Of a stretch of DNA of 64,000 nt, positions 35,455 to 47,467 are shown in pieces. Within the stretch, counting starts at the first letter, position 1. Each line of letters begins with the position of its first letter. This stretch comes from Steinernema hermaphroditum. Lineage: Eukaryota; Nematoda; Chromadorea; Rhabditida; Steinernematidae. Location: contig CM059625.1 in NCBI GenBank assembly GCA_030435675.1, positions 1,860,001-1,924,000 of the forward strand, in the 5' to 3' direction. Made by a program: the position numbers and the translations under genes. Below the pieces are notes generated by a model. That model saw nothing but the letters and a program-made list of their open reading frames with translations. It did no database searches and had not been told where the DNA came from.

Positions 35455-35958
35455 TAACAAGGGAACATCCCCAAGTGTCCGACGAGTTAGGAGCTGAGAT
35501 GTGGCGCGGCTTGTAGACGGTCTTCTAACTAAGAAAACGCACATAATCTCATCGGCCATAAATCAGTCGGGCTACCATAAAAAATTGTAAGGTCTCCTGG
35601 TGCGATGTCCCTGACTAGTCAGAATATACGGTATTTTTGTCCGATTTTGGACGGGGTTTTTAAGGATTTCGGCATTTAGAGCCAAAATTAACATTACCAG
35701 TTAACAACCATGTTCTTTTAGCAAGAAAAGGGGTCAAAAAATGACAAAAACTGACATGAAAACCGTATATTCTGACGAGTCAGGGACATCGCACCAGAAG
35801 ACCTTACAATTTTTGCAACTTCATTACCATCTTTATGGTAGCCCGACTGATTTATGGCCGATGAGATTATGTGCGTTTTCTTAGTTAGAAGACCGCCTAC
35901 AAGCCGCGCCACATCTCAGCTCCTAACTCGTCGGGCACTTGGGGATGTTCCCTTGTAA
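35455..35958. mobile_element. Non-autonomous inverted-repeat element (MITE-like)
   Basis: Long inverted repeats of about 180-200 bp surround a 120-bp centre. The ends read TAACAAGGGAACATCCCC on the left and GGGGATGTTCCCTTGTAA on the right. The right arm has a roughly 22-bp insertion relative to the left (CAACTTCATTACCATC). There is no coding frame. A target-site duplication could not be made out by eye. A shorter, diverged relative lies at about 41.7 kb. Confidence 0.8.
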
Positions 35959-37190
35959 GTCGCAGGTTTCTGTACCTGCAATGTATCCTGCAATGAAAGC
36001 CAGAAGATATCCACGCCATTCACTCCACCTCAGTGAACGTAGTAACAAGCGAGCGGAATGAAGTAAAAGCCATTTCCTGTTTTCGAATCCCTTTGGACCA
36101 AAGATGGCCCCGATAGGGCCACAAGTCCTTTTTCGGTGAATCATACAGACTTCCTGCAGGTACCTTACATCACTTTTCGCTTCCCCTTATCAATGCTTAC
36201 CGTAACTCGCACTAGCGACACCCAGAAAGTAAATAAGTCATGTCTATTAATAGTAGTCTTTCGTTAGCCCATGTTATTCTCTTTAGTTGACAGAAGGCCA
36301 AAGCCAACAAGACCATTCCTTTAAGACCATTCTTTTCCTGTTTGGGTGATTCGTTCGAGTCATCTTGCGATCGAACATGTTTTTGACCTGATAGGAGTCC
36401 ATATACGTCAATAGCTCACATATACAAACAAGCATAGCTTTGACTTCGAAAAGCATATCTTTCATTCCGCCGACTCTTCCTTTAGTGATAATAGCCGGAA
36501 AACACGGTTTACATCCTAGTCGTAAATATTTCGTACACGACCTGCAGAGCGACTACGATGATTGAGTTTTATGTGTTGAAGAATTGTAGCAGAGATCCTT
36601 CAGGAGTTCTCAATTATGAGCGTAGCTTTCAACGAACATCCTCTGTATCCTGTAATGCACAAATGAAAGGTGGGCATGACACTTCTCAGATGAACAGCCC
36701 GCTTTGATTTCCGCAAAAATGGTACCCCCTTCATCATCCGTATTAAAGAGGGCCCTTACACTTAAGCAATAGCGTTTGTTTTGAATTGTACCGCAAAATA
36801 TCTAACAATTCTCTGTATACAATTTGTGATAGTACTTAGCTCTAGGGCAAGACCGCGAACGGTCAAAATACGGACATCGACCAAAGCCACATTTTCGACG
36901 GATTATAGGCCTAAAATACCTATACAACAATCAGTACAGTACTGCGGAAGAATGCGCTGAATAAGGCACCCTTGCATATCAAAATCGTTCGATTTTTTTT
37001 GCACGACGAGCATGGCAGGTCAACAGATCGAAGCCTGCCCAAAGAATGAAAACAGAAAATAGTCGTGGGAAGCAATGAGTGGAATGTCGATTCTAATCAG
37101 CGTAGTCGAAAAGCAACTGTATTGACACGTCGGAAATGTGTGTTGATGCTTATATCAAAACACGAAATGTTAGGTAAAGTTTTAGCCGAT

Positions 37191-37292
37191 CACAATAATT
37201 GCTGAATTTGATTTGCGGACAGATCGTTGAGCTACATGGCGCCTTATAGCACTCAACGATCTATCCACAAATCAAATTCAGCAATTATTGTG
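37191..37292. repeat. Hairpin with 41-bp arms
   Basis: Arms 37191-37231 and 37252-37292 are reverse complements with one mismatch (GCGGAC versus TGGATA region), separated by 20 bp. The arm starts CACAATAATTGCTGAATTTG. A long-stem hairpin transcript or a small fold-back element are both possible. Confidence 0.85.
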
Positions 37293-37299
37293 ATACGCC

Positions 37300-39860
37300 C
37301 TGTTGGGTACGGTTCGCACTTCGAGTCGAATCGAGTTCGAGTCGCCTTTCTTGACTCCAGTCTACTCGGCGACCCGGAAAGTCCGACTCGACCCGACTCG
37401 GAGTTTTCTGACTCGAATGCCAACCTTTCTGTTAGGTGAGCCAAAATATTGCTCTGTGCCCCTGTGGACTTCAAAACGCTTTGAATTTGAGCTATTTTTT
37501 TCTGTTTAAAATCAAGAGATGACTAGTCCAAATGAAAAGCAGTGACGAGCCATTGTCGTTGGTATGAGTCACGATCCGTTTGCCTTCACCGACGGTGACA
37601 ATTTCTGATTATCTTTTGAGTTCAGCTTTGTTTACAGTGCGTTGCGCCAGTGGCTACATCATGGCCATTATTTGTTGTTTTGCTATTTGCATAACGATCC
37701 ATTACGGTATCCCTCGTCTAAATGCCAAAAAAACTGCTGTGCAAACTTGGTTACTGATGTTGTTTACTAAAAAAACTTTCAAATGTTTTTTTTCTTGTGG
37801 TATGACGCGAAAGAGCTGCTCTGTAAAAACCGTTCAAATAATACTTTTGCACAAAATCTCTACCGCGTTCCCGGATGACTAATAAAATTCCGCAGGACTC
37901 GCCGGGACGTCTACGTCACACTTTTGAGGTCACCACGTCGTGGACATGCTACGTTGTAATCTCATGATCGTGTCCTGCTTATCAACACCGCTGAACACGG
38001 CATTTCGCACTCCAACTGTCAACGTCACAACGACCTAGATTGATTAAGACGACCCCGCTGCTAATTGCGGCACATGGTGACCGTTCTATAGCCGTTTTAT
38101 TATCGATAGGCAGCATCGTGGCTATAACCGGAAGACCGGGCACTTCCGGTGGGCCGTTGACGTCAGCGACTGAAAGTTGTTTGCTTTTCAAAAGAGCTCC
38201 ACAACAAACAAGGTTACGAATAGGATCGTATTGGTCACGATCACAGAGAAACCATATTTGCGATGTTCCGGAACTGCACAAAATAGTACATTTTACTGTA
38301 GTAGTAGTACCCAGTACTCAGAGTCAGTGCGCTGAAAGAGGCCACAGTTCGGCAGTTCCTTTAGAACGGCTTTACATTTAAGACAGAATCGGATACGGAC
38401 ACGGATAGGACTCTCTGAAACTGGATTTGCAGTGTAACCTGTCGGGTGGACCATCGGACAGCCTTAAAGGTACTGCGCTCCATATAAATCCACATTTCTA
38501 TAACCCTCGCACTATAAGAACGAGCGGGTTGAGGCGATGACAGTTAAAATGAATACAAAGAGATCGAGTGCGTTAAAAAGCTACTTTACTTTATTATATG
38601 CATGACGCCACAAATAGACAAAAGAGGATGTGTCCTTGCGGCCGGCTTCATCGCTGGCGTGGCGTTGATGTCAAATTGGTCGGTGGCGGCGCTCTTCATG
38701 GGGCATCTGAGAATTGGCAAAAGTTGGCAAATGGCGGTGGAACTTCTTCTTCTCGGGGCCTTTCCGGGGGTTGCGTCTTCGCCGGTCTTGGCGTCCCCAG
38801 AGCGTCGGCGACCTTCGGGATGACATCTCACGCAGCGTCGGGCGTCGGACGTCTTGTTGTCAGCGGTGATGGGACTACGGCTTCCGGGTGTCCCAATTCC
38901 TTCTAGAAGCCGTAACACTCACAACTGCCACAGGGTTTACTGTCTGAGCAACCAGACCCTCAGAGAGCAACCGGAGGGACCGACCACCACCGCTACACGA
39001 GTCATAGATGTAAACCTATCATAAATGTAAACGAGGAAAGAGTTGGCCATTCCTTTGGTCGTTCACAACCTTCACAAAAAAGTCCACGATGGCTTTCTGC
39101 ACTGATCTCCGAGTCTGCAGCGACGGTGTGATCAACTGTTTTCTAATCTGTTCATTGCACTTTTAAATGGAATACATTGAAGATGATGCACAAGTCACAT
39201 GACTCACCGCGCGGGCCACATTTCAGAGTTTGTACAAGCGCAAACATGAATGGATTAAGATTACAGACTTTTCCACTTGTCCTCCAGGCCCATTCCAAAG
39301 GTTCCGGTTTCCAAATGCCAACTGCGTGGGTGTCAGCCGACCATCTGTAAGGATATGCAAAGTTATCATAACAACCAGCTACCAAACTCCACTGTGGACC
39401 ATGAACTAAGTAGCTATCAGTGAGTACGGTATGCCATTTGGCAACAGCACGTACGCCCAATGCAAATACCGTAATAAAATGACCAATCTGTCTTACTCAT
39501 CAAAACAGTCACCGCATAACAAAAGTTATCAGCGGCTCCGTTTGCCACTGTTGTTCGTAAACAGTCTCCAGATAACAGAGCCCAAAAATATGAGCAGCTC
39601 TGGACAGTTTCGTAATCCAAAACATGTAATCCCATAGATCACTAACTCTCGAACCAGTGACTTTGGCGGTGACGAACCGTTATCAAATATTTTCTTTTTT
39701 CCGCGCCGGTTATCAGCATTGGAAGCGTGACGTAGTGCTGAAGTCCCAACCCCCCGCCGTCCACTGCCTTAAGAAGTGAGCATTCCCAGTCATTTGCCTA
39801 TCTCTTTCGAGTAGTGTTCATTCGTGTTGGCAACAAATATCATTGTAATACATCCTATTT
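37300..39860. other. Intergenic; GC-rich frames at 38.6-38.9 kb unassigned
   Basis: 37320-37430 is rich in ACTCG/GAGTC words. At 38586-38918 frames are open on both strands for about 100 codons (plus: LAAGFIAGVALMSNWSV, hydrophobic; minus: basic). Neither strand has convincing splice sites or a family, so no product is proposed. Confidence 0.35.
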
Positions 39861-39864
39861 ACAG

Positions 39865-40737
39865 ATGTATTCGCCGAGGTACTCCGAGAGCGACGACTCA
39901 TCGATGTCTCTATGTCAGCCCACAAGGCGCCCACGAGGACGACCGAAGAAAAACGAGGATCCAACCAAGATTATGACCAAGCGAGAGCAGGATCTGTTCT
40001 CGAAGCGCGAGTACGCACGAAAGTATAGAGAAGATGTATGTTGATTATTATCATATACATAAATGATTCCATAATTTTAGCACAAGAATATGGTGAAGCT
40101 TCTTCATGATAAGATGGCCGAAATGGAGAAAGAAAACGCTATTCTAAAAGCAGAAAATGCGAAATTGACCGAGGAAAGTGCGATGAAAGACAAAATGATC
40201 GCACGGCTGAAGATGCAGCGAAACAGCTATTTCCCCGAAGATTTGCGAAATGTCGATCCATTCCGACCGTTGTCGGACGAAGTTGGACCTGAAGCGATCC
40301 TCGCTCACTGTCCTCCGCCCTCTTACACATCAAACAATCCTTCTTTGGAATGGCAAAATGCTCAAACAAATGTTGCTCCTATGGCCGCGCCAAATTCTAC
40401 CGTTTTCCAACAAGATCGGCTGGCCGAGTGGCTGAGGCAGCAAGAAAACATGGCCAGTCAACAACCCACTAGTCCTCAAATGAGGTCACAGAATCCTAAT
40501 CCGCAAGCTGTACCTCCTGCTTCGAGCTGGCAAGGAACCCTTCCCAGCAGCCCTCTCTGGAATATGCTGAACAATCATCCGCCGGCTACACCGCCAATGG
40601 ATCCACATCAGAATTCGCAAATGGAGTGGTCACGCTCCAGTCCCAATCCTTGTGCTACTACCAGCTGGCAGACCAGTAGCTACGGTACAGCTAACAACGC
40701 CTACTTTGTTAATGCTGCTGCGCACTCTCCTGACTAA
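39865..40737 (+). CDS. AT-hook plus atypical bZIP-like transcription factor, paralogue 1
   Basis: Two exons, 39865-40035 and 40081-40737 (phase 0), about 275 aa. An ACAG acceptor abuts the ATG. Near residue 20-27 is an AT-hook-like core (RPRGRPKK). From about residue 45 comes a basic region, SKREYARKYRED, that runs in register into a heptad zipper (MVKLLHDKMAEMEKENAIL..AENAKL..). The basic region has the Ala-Arg-Lys-x-Arg arrangement of bZIP proteins, but the invariant Asn position reads Lys. The C-terminal 150 residues are Pro/Asn/Gln/Ser-rich and low complexity, like an activation domain. A second, shorter gene of the same design follows 2.2 kb downstream on the same strand. DNA binding and nuclear location are inferred from the domains. 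Confidence 0.8.
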
Positions 40738-41703
40738 CATGCTCTCCCTACCTTCATTGACATACTACTTAGCTCACTTACTTCTCATTACTTGTTAGCA
40801 AATTGATCTCAATTATCCTCCGGTATGAAACTACCTGCAGCTTGTTCTACTCCAATGTATCCCCTACACTGTTACATAATAAGCATAAAAATGATGTAAA
40901 TAGCTTATGGTTCCTTAATAAACAGTTATTGCATTAGCAGGGATATATAAACGGGATCAACTTGAATGGGTTACAAGTTATATTTTTATCTGTTACAAAA
41001 TAGGGTATCAGCCCATAACTGAAGTCTTTCCACAGCTGCATCTTCGTCTCTCCGAACTATACCCCCATGGGCACGTAGAAGCCGTGACATTTTCAATTGA
41101 TAAGCAATGAACGCCATATCCTTTGGCCTTTATAGCGCAGGTAGCTTTCGAGCCATCAATTGCCGTTTCCTACTCACTAAAGTTGATCACGCAAACTTCT
41201 TAAAAAACAAATTGTTCCGACAACCTGCCTACAGCGTTGGCGATGCTTATGGACCGAGCATTCTATCACAACGGTTGATAGCAACACGGAAATAAACCGT
41301 CCGACGCTACAATACAGCACTACGTCACTTTGACCATTGCTGAGCGAGGCAGCGCTGTCTTGTGCATGACGTTGTTTGATGTCATCCATTTGTGCTTGAC
41401 TGTGCGAAAAACTATCGCTTTTGCTGCACGCAATGTTGACCTTTGCATTCCATGCAAACTACAAAGCTGCACGTCTGTTCAACATTTCAATGTGTTACAT
41501 AACTGCGAATTGTGTAATTCGTGGGGCAAGTCGTAATATGTCTTCAATTCAATGTGGGTGTCTATTATGCAGTTTATCTGTGCTTGCCATGGCCAAAGGT
41601 CGACGAAACCTGGATCCAGATGCCGCTTGTTACTTAATCATCTGTAGTCGTCAGTGTTGCATAATTTTTTTTATTTTACTATCTCTAACTCCACACATGG
41701 AAA

Positions 41704-42010
41704 GTGACTGACAAGGGAAGGACCCGAAGTCTGACACTCGGATTTCGCTGAAAATTTGTCGGGTATAGCGCAGCCCGGGACTAAGAAAACGCACATAGTT
41801 TGAAGTCTTGAAAATCAGACCAAGGTACATTAAAGACGTTTTTTAACGGATTGATTTGTATATAAGCGCGTGAATACCATATACCGGAGGTGTCTCTATG
41901 GCTCATTGGAAATATTTGTTGCCAACAAAAGTTCGACGCGGGTTCGAACCCCCGCACCGCCAAATATTTTTGAAGCCTTTGTTCATGTCCCTAACGTTTC
42001 TGCTAACAGA
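41704..42010. repeat. Diverged relative of the 35.5-kb inverted-repeat element
   Basis: Starts GACAAGGGAAGGACCCGAAGT and later carries CCCGGGACTAAGAAAACGCACATA, matching in order the end and inner parts of the 35455 element (ACAAGGGAA.., ACTAAGAAAACGCACATA). The right limit is uncertain. Confidence 0.5.
41886..41964 (+). pseudogene. tRNA-like sequence, degenerate
   Basis: The 3' half looks like a tRNA: T-arm GCGGGTTCGAAC followed by CCCCGC and ACCGCC, which pairs with GGAGGTG at 41886 except at one base. The possible anticodon loop TTGCCAA (GCC, Gly) sits on a 4-bp stem. The T-loop has an extra base and the D-arm does not fold, so a pseudogene or tRNA-derived repeat end is most likely. Confidence 0.4.
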
Positions 42011-42987
42011 ACGTTTCTGCTAGTTAACTAACAGTAATAGGCACTAGTATAGTTTCCGATCCCCGACACCGTGTGTGGTCCTTTCGCTCGCGAACGCGCG
42101 TCAATCAGGGGTTTAGTCACGGGAGGCCTCCAGTAGAGCTGGGAGCGTGCCTATTACTGTTAGTTAACCAGTCGTTAGTTAGCCAGTCCAATCAACGCGT
42201 TAGACTTCATTGTGGGCATCAAACTCTGGCATATTCATCTAAATCGTCGTTCTTCGCCTTCCATAAGTGTATCGACAAATGATATGAATTCGCTGACTGC
42301 TTAGGAAGTAGCACACTTTAGTCGAGACAACCTTTGCTCGTTGTATTATTACTTTCCGTGTTTTCTGTAGATGCGAATTCTTCGCAAATAAGTAGCCCAC
42401 GCATCTAGTCCCAACACGGTTGGTCGCTCGCCATAGACCTTCCAATGTGATAAGATAATAACTGGCGCCGTGGAATGATGACCGATCGATTTTCCGTTTT
42501 CTTCGCAATACCGAAATTACGAATGAAAACGAAGCTAATATGAAATCAGCATTATAATTTATAAACTTACTATTATATTTTCCTAGACAACTTTAATAGT
42601 GGTCTTTTCGAATGTACATAACAGTATTTCCATTCTATAGATCTTTGCCAGCATTTTTTATCCATCGCCAGTTAAGCGTCCATCGTCTCTAAGCATTGTT
42701 TTCTTGCACTTCGGGATTAGGACCTCCTCTACTGTAATGTCTTCCATCGCTTATCAGTGAGTCATAAACCTTTAGAGTAAAATCGTATAAACAAATCGTA
42801 TTTTTATTCGATGGCCATGAGAAAAGAGGTCGTGTTGATGTCCAAATTTCTGCAATTTCCAATCACCGGAAGCGGCTTTGCTCCTTATCACCCACCATCG
42901 CCCACGTCCCCCCACAAACAATATAAAGACAGATCGTACGTTCTTGGTTTTATCAATTTTCTGCTGCGATTCGACGAGTTGTGCACC

Positions 42988-43427
42988 ATGAACTCGATCG
43001 ACGTCGACAAGAAGCCGAAGCCGCGCGGGCGACCCAAGAAGGATGAAGTGTACACAGACAAGCCACCGAAGCTTGTTCAGAAGCGACTCTATGCGCGGAA
43101 GTACCGAGAAAGGGTAAGACTTTTCCAATTCATTGCAATATCTCTCAATTTTTCGGTGCTTAGATCAGAGATCAGGTCAAGGACCTGGAGAATGAGAGAG
43201 ATTTCTACAAGAAATTAGTCGAGTTCTTGCAGTCGGAACAGACGAGGTACTGTCCGAGCTGTCAGCAGCCTATATGGCAACCTGAAAGTCCTGCCGTCTA
43301 CATGTATCCGGAAGCTGTACAAACTCAAATCAGGACTAACACTCCGCCCGCCGTTTCCTGCGCTTGGCAAATGCAACAACAAGCGATGGCCCAAAGTCCA
43401 ATGTGGCTCCATCAAAATACGTATTGA
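42988..43427 (+). CDS. AT-hook plus atypical bZIP-like transcription factor, paralogue 2
   Basis: Two exons, 42988-43113 and 43164-43427, joined in phase 0 exactly where paralogue 1 is split, about 129 aa. The N-terminus has KPRGRPKKDE (AT-hook core), then KRLYARKYRER and the coiled segment DQVKDLENERDFYKKLVEFL. A CPSCQQP motif follows, and the tail is Gln/Met/Pro-rich. It lacks most of the long tail of paralogue 1. The frame continues upstream to 42811, but the ATG at 42988 (GTGCACCATG) matches the start of its paralogue better. The same intron position shows tandem duplication. Confidence 0.75.
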
Positions 43428-43519
43428 CAGTTCAATCCTTTCCTATTTATTGTTTTCCCCCAGCGATCAAGTGTTGTTACGAGTTTCTTGTTATCTCTGT
43501 ATATAAGCCAGGGTTTAAT

Positions 43520-43720
43520 TGTTATATAAAGCTCTTACCGACTAGTCACTTTAATAAGTAGTGGTAGTCTCATCTCTAGATCTCCACTAAATGTTAACGA
43601 TGTAACTTAGTGAATGAAAGCGCCAATAGCTGGATTCTGTAAGGTTTATTTCGAAGGCATGTTGTGTTATATAAAGCTCTTACCAACTGGAAAGTTAAAT
43701 AAGCAGTGTTTTTGATGTAG
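43520..43720. repeat. Short tandem duplication in the 3' flank of paralogue 2
   Basis: TTATATAAAGCTCTTACC followed by (G/A)ACT and, a little further on, AATAAG occurs at about 43523 and again at about 43666. A local duplication of roughly 140 bp. Confidence 0.6.
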
Positions 43721-44849
43721 TCTGGCGGAATTAAATCGCCTAAATCAACACGGAAATGAGGATACAAACCGTTATGTAAGGTTGCTTCCAACAGTGGTTG
43801 TCACCTCCTGTCACCTCCTATACAGCGCTTAGACCTCACTAAAGCCACAAAATCATCTCCGTGAGATTATAACACATTTATAAATACACACAAGCATTAA
43901 ATGCTACGCATACTAAATAGCAATATTAAAGTATAGACCCAGTGTCAGTGCATTGAAGTCGATTCCACAGTTGCACGGTTTGCCACCCCAACGTTAGAAT
44001 ATCCTATCATTGTCGATACGCCATACACTATACTGAACTCCACAGCGTGCATCGAATCCGATGAGCAAGCTTCATGTGTGGTCTAAACCGAGTTGCCTCC
44101 TCAAGCTGGTCCTGGCGCGATTGTCCTGTGAACGGAACCGACTCTCGTAAAATTTAAATTTATTATTCAACCGAAATGAATTTGCAACTATACTAGTTTT
44201 GTCCGATCTTTTTACTCTTTTCCTTTGTATGCACCTAGGCTCTATGGTATAATTTGATAATTTTCTTATTTTCAGCAGAAAACCGAATAGCAATAGTGTC
44301 AGCAGTGATCTGGAGCAAATTTGCGATCAGACCATTTGTTATAAGTGCATTTCGGATAGTGGATCACTCTCGGTTTGGCGCCGATGCACTCCACCACGAG
44401 GATAGCCTTTCCGAGTGTAGATTTGTGCTCGCCTTGTGAAATCAAACGGGTCAAAAAATGGCAAAGAAACGCCAATTCTTCTGTGATTGTTCTCACATAG
44501 CATTTGTTCAATCAGAACGGCATCGTTTTTACGCATGGCGAGAGGACTAAGCGCGTAGCCTGTCCGAATGTGATGATACTATTCCATAAATTCTGTTTAT
44601 TAAGTTCATGATACTGATCTGCTGGGAAAAGCGACTAAGTGACTGCTGGAAACCGCACAGTGCACAGGTTACCAAAAATGCCTGCTGGAGTGTTTTCATG
44701 TGTCATACGCCCTCCCCCTGTTGCTGATCTTCAGTTTCTGTAGACACGCTTGTATTGACATTCGTGCATTTAACGTGTCGGCTAGATGTTGCATCATTGC
44801 CTCACTATGTATACCACACATACATTCACTTCAGATCTCAACCTCCTAA
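43721..44849. other. Intergenic upstream of ash-2, no other gene seen
   Basis: Presumably contains the promoter of the ash-2/dhps cluster. A TTCACTTCAG acceptor at 44825-44834 is the probable trans-splice site of the first gene. Short frames here have no support. Confidence 0.45.
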
Positions 44850-47117
44850 ATGACGAGGAACAGAAAAAGAGAGGAGGCTAATATCGTAGAACCGAAGAGT
44901 ATTTGCTACTGGTACTGTGTGGATGCAGTCGGTGGCAAATGTAATGTCGTGTTGTTGCAGTGATGGCGAACGACAAGTAGGCGAGATCGAACTTCATTGC
45001 GCGGGATGTAGAAAGTGGTTTCACAAGTCCTGCTTGAAAGACCTGAAGGCCTTGTAAGCATTCATCCAAAGCAAACGTATTCTATCCACATTATTTCAGT
45101 TATGGCCTGCCGTTCATGGTTTGCTATCAGTTCTACTGTAAGCCGTGCAGTTCCACTAAGAAAGAAGTCTGGACTGCAAAGCAAGCAAGTGAGTTTCCTT
45201 CACTATTTGTCCCACAAGAACATTCTTGTAGATTTCTCACACATGCTTGTGATGGTGTTGTCGAATCTCACGCATGATTGGCGAAAAGAGCAGAGCGATG
45301 ATGCGGACTTCGACAAGAAGTTCTTCTCGCTGGAACAGGACATCATCCCGTTTTTCGAAAGAGAATGGGAGAATTTGACGTCGATGCCAAAAAGGAAGAA
45401 GGACAGCTGGCATCAGACGATACAGAATGCCCTTGAAAAGCACCCTGACCTGTTCGTGCAGCGCGGCAAAGACGATCTGTATTTTAAGCTTAAAGAAAAT
45501 GATCTCAGGAAGATTGGACCTTTCCTTGATGCTGTCAGATATGTAAGTTGCATTTGCCCACTTGCAATATTCGTATACTCTACGTGCTAATGCGTAGAAG
45601 TAGCGGTCAGGCTGGTAGTTACGCCGCAGACTTTTAAACGTAGCAAATGTTGGAACATTATGCCTCGTTGTTTCAGATAAACCGTCGTCCCAATAACACC
45701 CAGAGCAACCAAAACGACGATGGAAATGCCGATGAGAATGAAGGCCCCAAAACGAGGGGAGCAACGAAGCGCAAGAATGCGGAAGGAGGTTCAGGATCTT
45801 CGAAAAAACAGAAACAGTACAGAATACAGGCTGTATTTTAAAAACGAAATCGAGTTTTAGAACGAGTGACTACGCACATGTGTACTTACCTGGTAGGGAC
45901 ATGATCGAGTTTCCATACAATCGCGATGGATACAGATACTTCTTTGTTGAACCAGACCACAACTGTCCATACAGGTTCGCTCTCAAATGTGTGCGAGTGC
46001 TTGGCTTGTAGTGACCGTCATTTAGCGAAGAAGAGCTCTCTGAACTTTCACAGCAAAGACAAGGCATCGCGTCAGTTAGCTACAGACTGTATAACTATCC
46101 TAGTGTGACGTTGGCTCCTAACGATCGTGCACATCAGGTACTGTATCGCATAAAATTTATTTAATCACAGCGTTTTAGCTAAAACTAACAGACGATCGAA
46201 TGACAGTATTGGGTACCAAGAATCTGGGATACTGTGCAGTTCGAGCAACGCACATGGTGTCTAAGGGGAGGTGGTATTTCGAAGTGAGCTTCGATAAACA
46301 GCCACCCGAGTCGCATATTCGGGTTGGATTCGCCCAGGAATTATGTAAGTTTGATTGCTAACTATCTCAGCATTACATGATCATAATGAATAGCAGCTAG
46401 CGTAAATGATATCGATGCATAATGATTCATCTTACATCGTTCTAGTACCTCTCCAAGCATGCGTTGGCTACACAAAGCTATCTTACGGATTCCGAAGCAA
46501 ACATGGCACGAAATTCCACGACAGCATCGGAACGCGATACTTCAAAACAGACTATAAAGAGGGCGATGTTATTGGTAGGCTCTGCAACGTTGACTCAAAC
46601 CACAAAAGTTTATAGGTTGCCTCATTGATATCCCAGAGCCTGCCTGTGTCACTTCCGAATATCTACCTCATTCAAAGAAAGACATGGTTCTCATTTTGTC
46701 GAAAAATAACAAGTTCTACGAGCAGAAAGACGACATGGCAGGTTACCTAAAGCAGCTGGCTATATGTAAGGGCTCAAAGGTGAGCAAATGCCCTGATGCT
46801 CATACTGAGTGCACTTACCTTAGATCGAATTCTTCCTAAATGGAGTATCGTGCGGTGTCGCTTTTTCTGACATCTACGGTGGTCAGTACTTCCCTGCAGT
46901 GTCAATATATCAAGAAGCGCAAGTCACATGCAATTTTGGCCCTAAAGTCAAGTACCTTCCGAAAGGTGCCCGGCCGTTCTGCGAACGTCTAAATGAGTAC
47001 GCCGTCGAACAGACGTTGTCCGACATTCTGGGAACGCTGGAATGGAAGGAACATCAGATAGCGGAGAAGAGAAAGGCGGAAAAAGAGAAAACCGGCAAGG
47101 CGCGGGGTCGCCACTAA
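44850..47117 (+). CDS. ash-2: ASH-2, core subunit of the H3K4 methyltransferase (COMPASS/MLL) complex
   Basis: Eleven exons with fully consistent phases: 44850-44911, 44961-45053, 45100-45188, 45232-45542, 45677-45816, 45897-45974, 46026-46137, 46179-46344, 46446-46574, 46616-46779 and 46824-47117; about 545 aa. Residues 18-75 form the atypical PHD-like zinc finger (ICYC, HCAGCRKWFHKSC, FYCKPC). A winged-helix domain follows (WHQTIQNALEKHP..LFVQRG). After an acidic/basic linker comes the split SPRY domain, with DDRMTVLG, RATHMVSKGRWYFEV, SKHGTKFHDSIG, GDVIG, FFLNGVSCGVAF and YFPAVSIY. The C-terminal helix AVEQTLSDILGTLEW is the DPY-30-binding (SDI) motif. ASH-2 binds RbBP5 and DPY-30 and stimulates SET1/MLL activity in the nucleus. 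Trans-splice acceptor at 44834. The next gene, dhps, starts 350 bp downstream on the same strand. Confidence 0.97.
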
Positions 47118-47454
47118 ACGTATATTTTGCCTCATACAAGCAGCTATTTAATGATAAGTTCGGGTCATCTTAGTGCTTAACAACTATGCTTCCGTGGTGC
47201 ATTAGTCAAATGCCTTATGTCGCTATTTGACTCTCGTCTAGCATAAATAAACTTTTTTGTGTCACTGCTGTTCACTTTCTTTCTGATGATATTGCATTTT
47301 GTTGTATCAATGGCTAACATACCTAGCAGCCCATTTTCAGTTCGGTCTTCATTAAACCAATAAGTCGGCATTTCGTCTTTGGACATTCCCTATGACCTAT
47401 CTCTGTTCAGCGATATTACGAGCAGGACGAGATTGTATGGGGTATGGTATATAT

Positions 47455-47467
47455 TCTATTGTTTCAG
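47455..47467 (+). promoter_or_regulatory. Probable SL2-type trans-splice acceptor between ash-2 and dhps
   Basis: CTATTGTTTCAG ends at 47467, directly before the dhps ATG, and the ash-2 stop is 350 bp upstream with no donor in frame between them. This is the arrangement of a downstream cistron in a nematode operon. The spacer is longer than the typical 100-bp C. elegans interval, so a separate promoter is not excluded. Confidence 0.6.
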
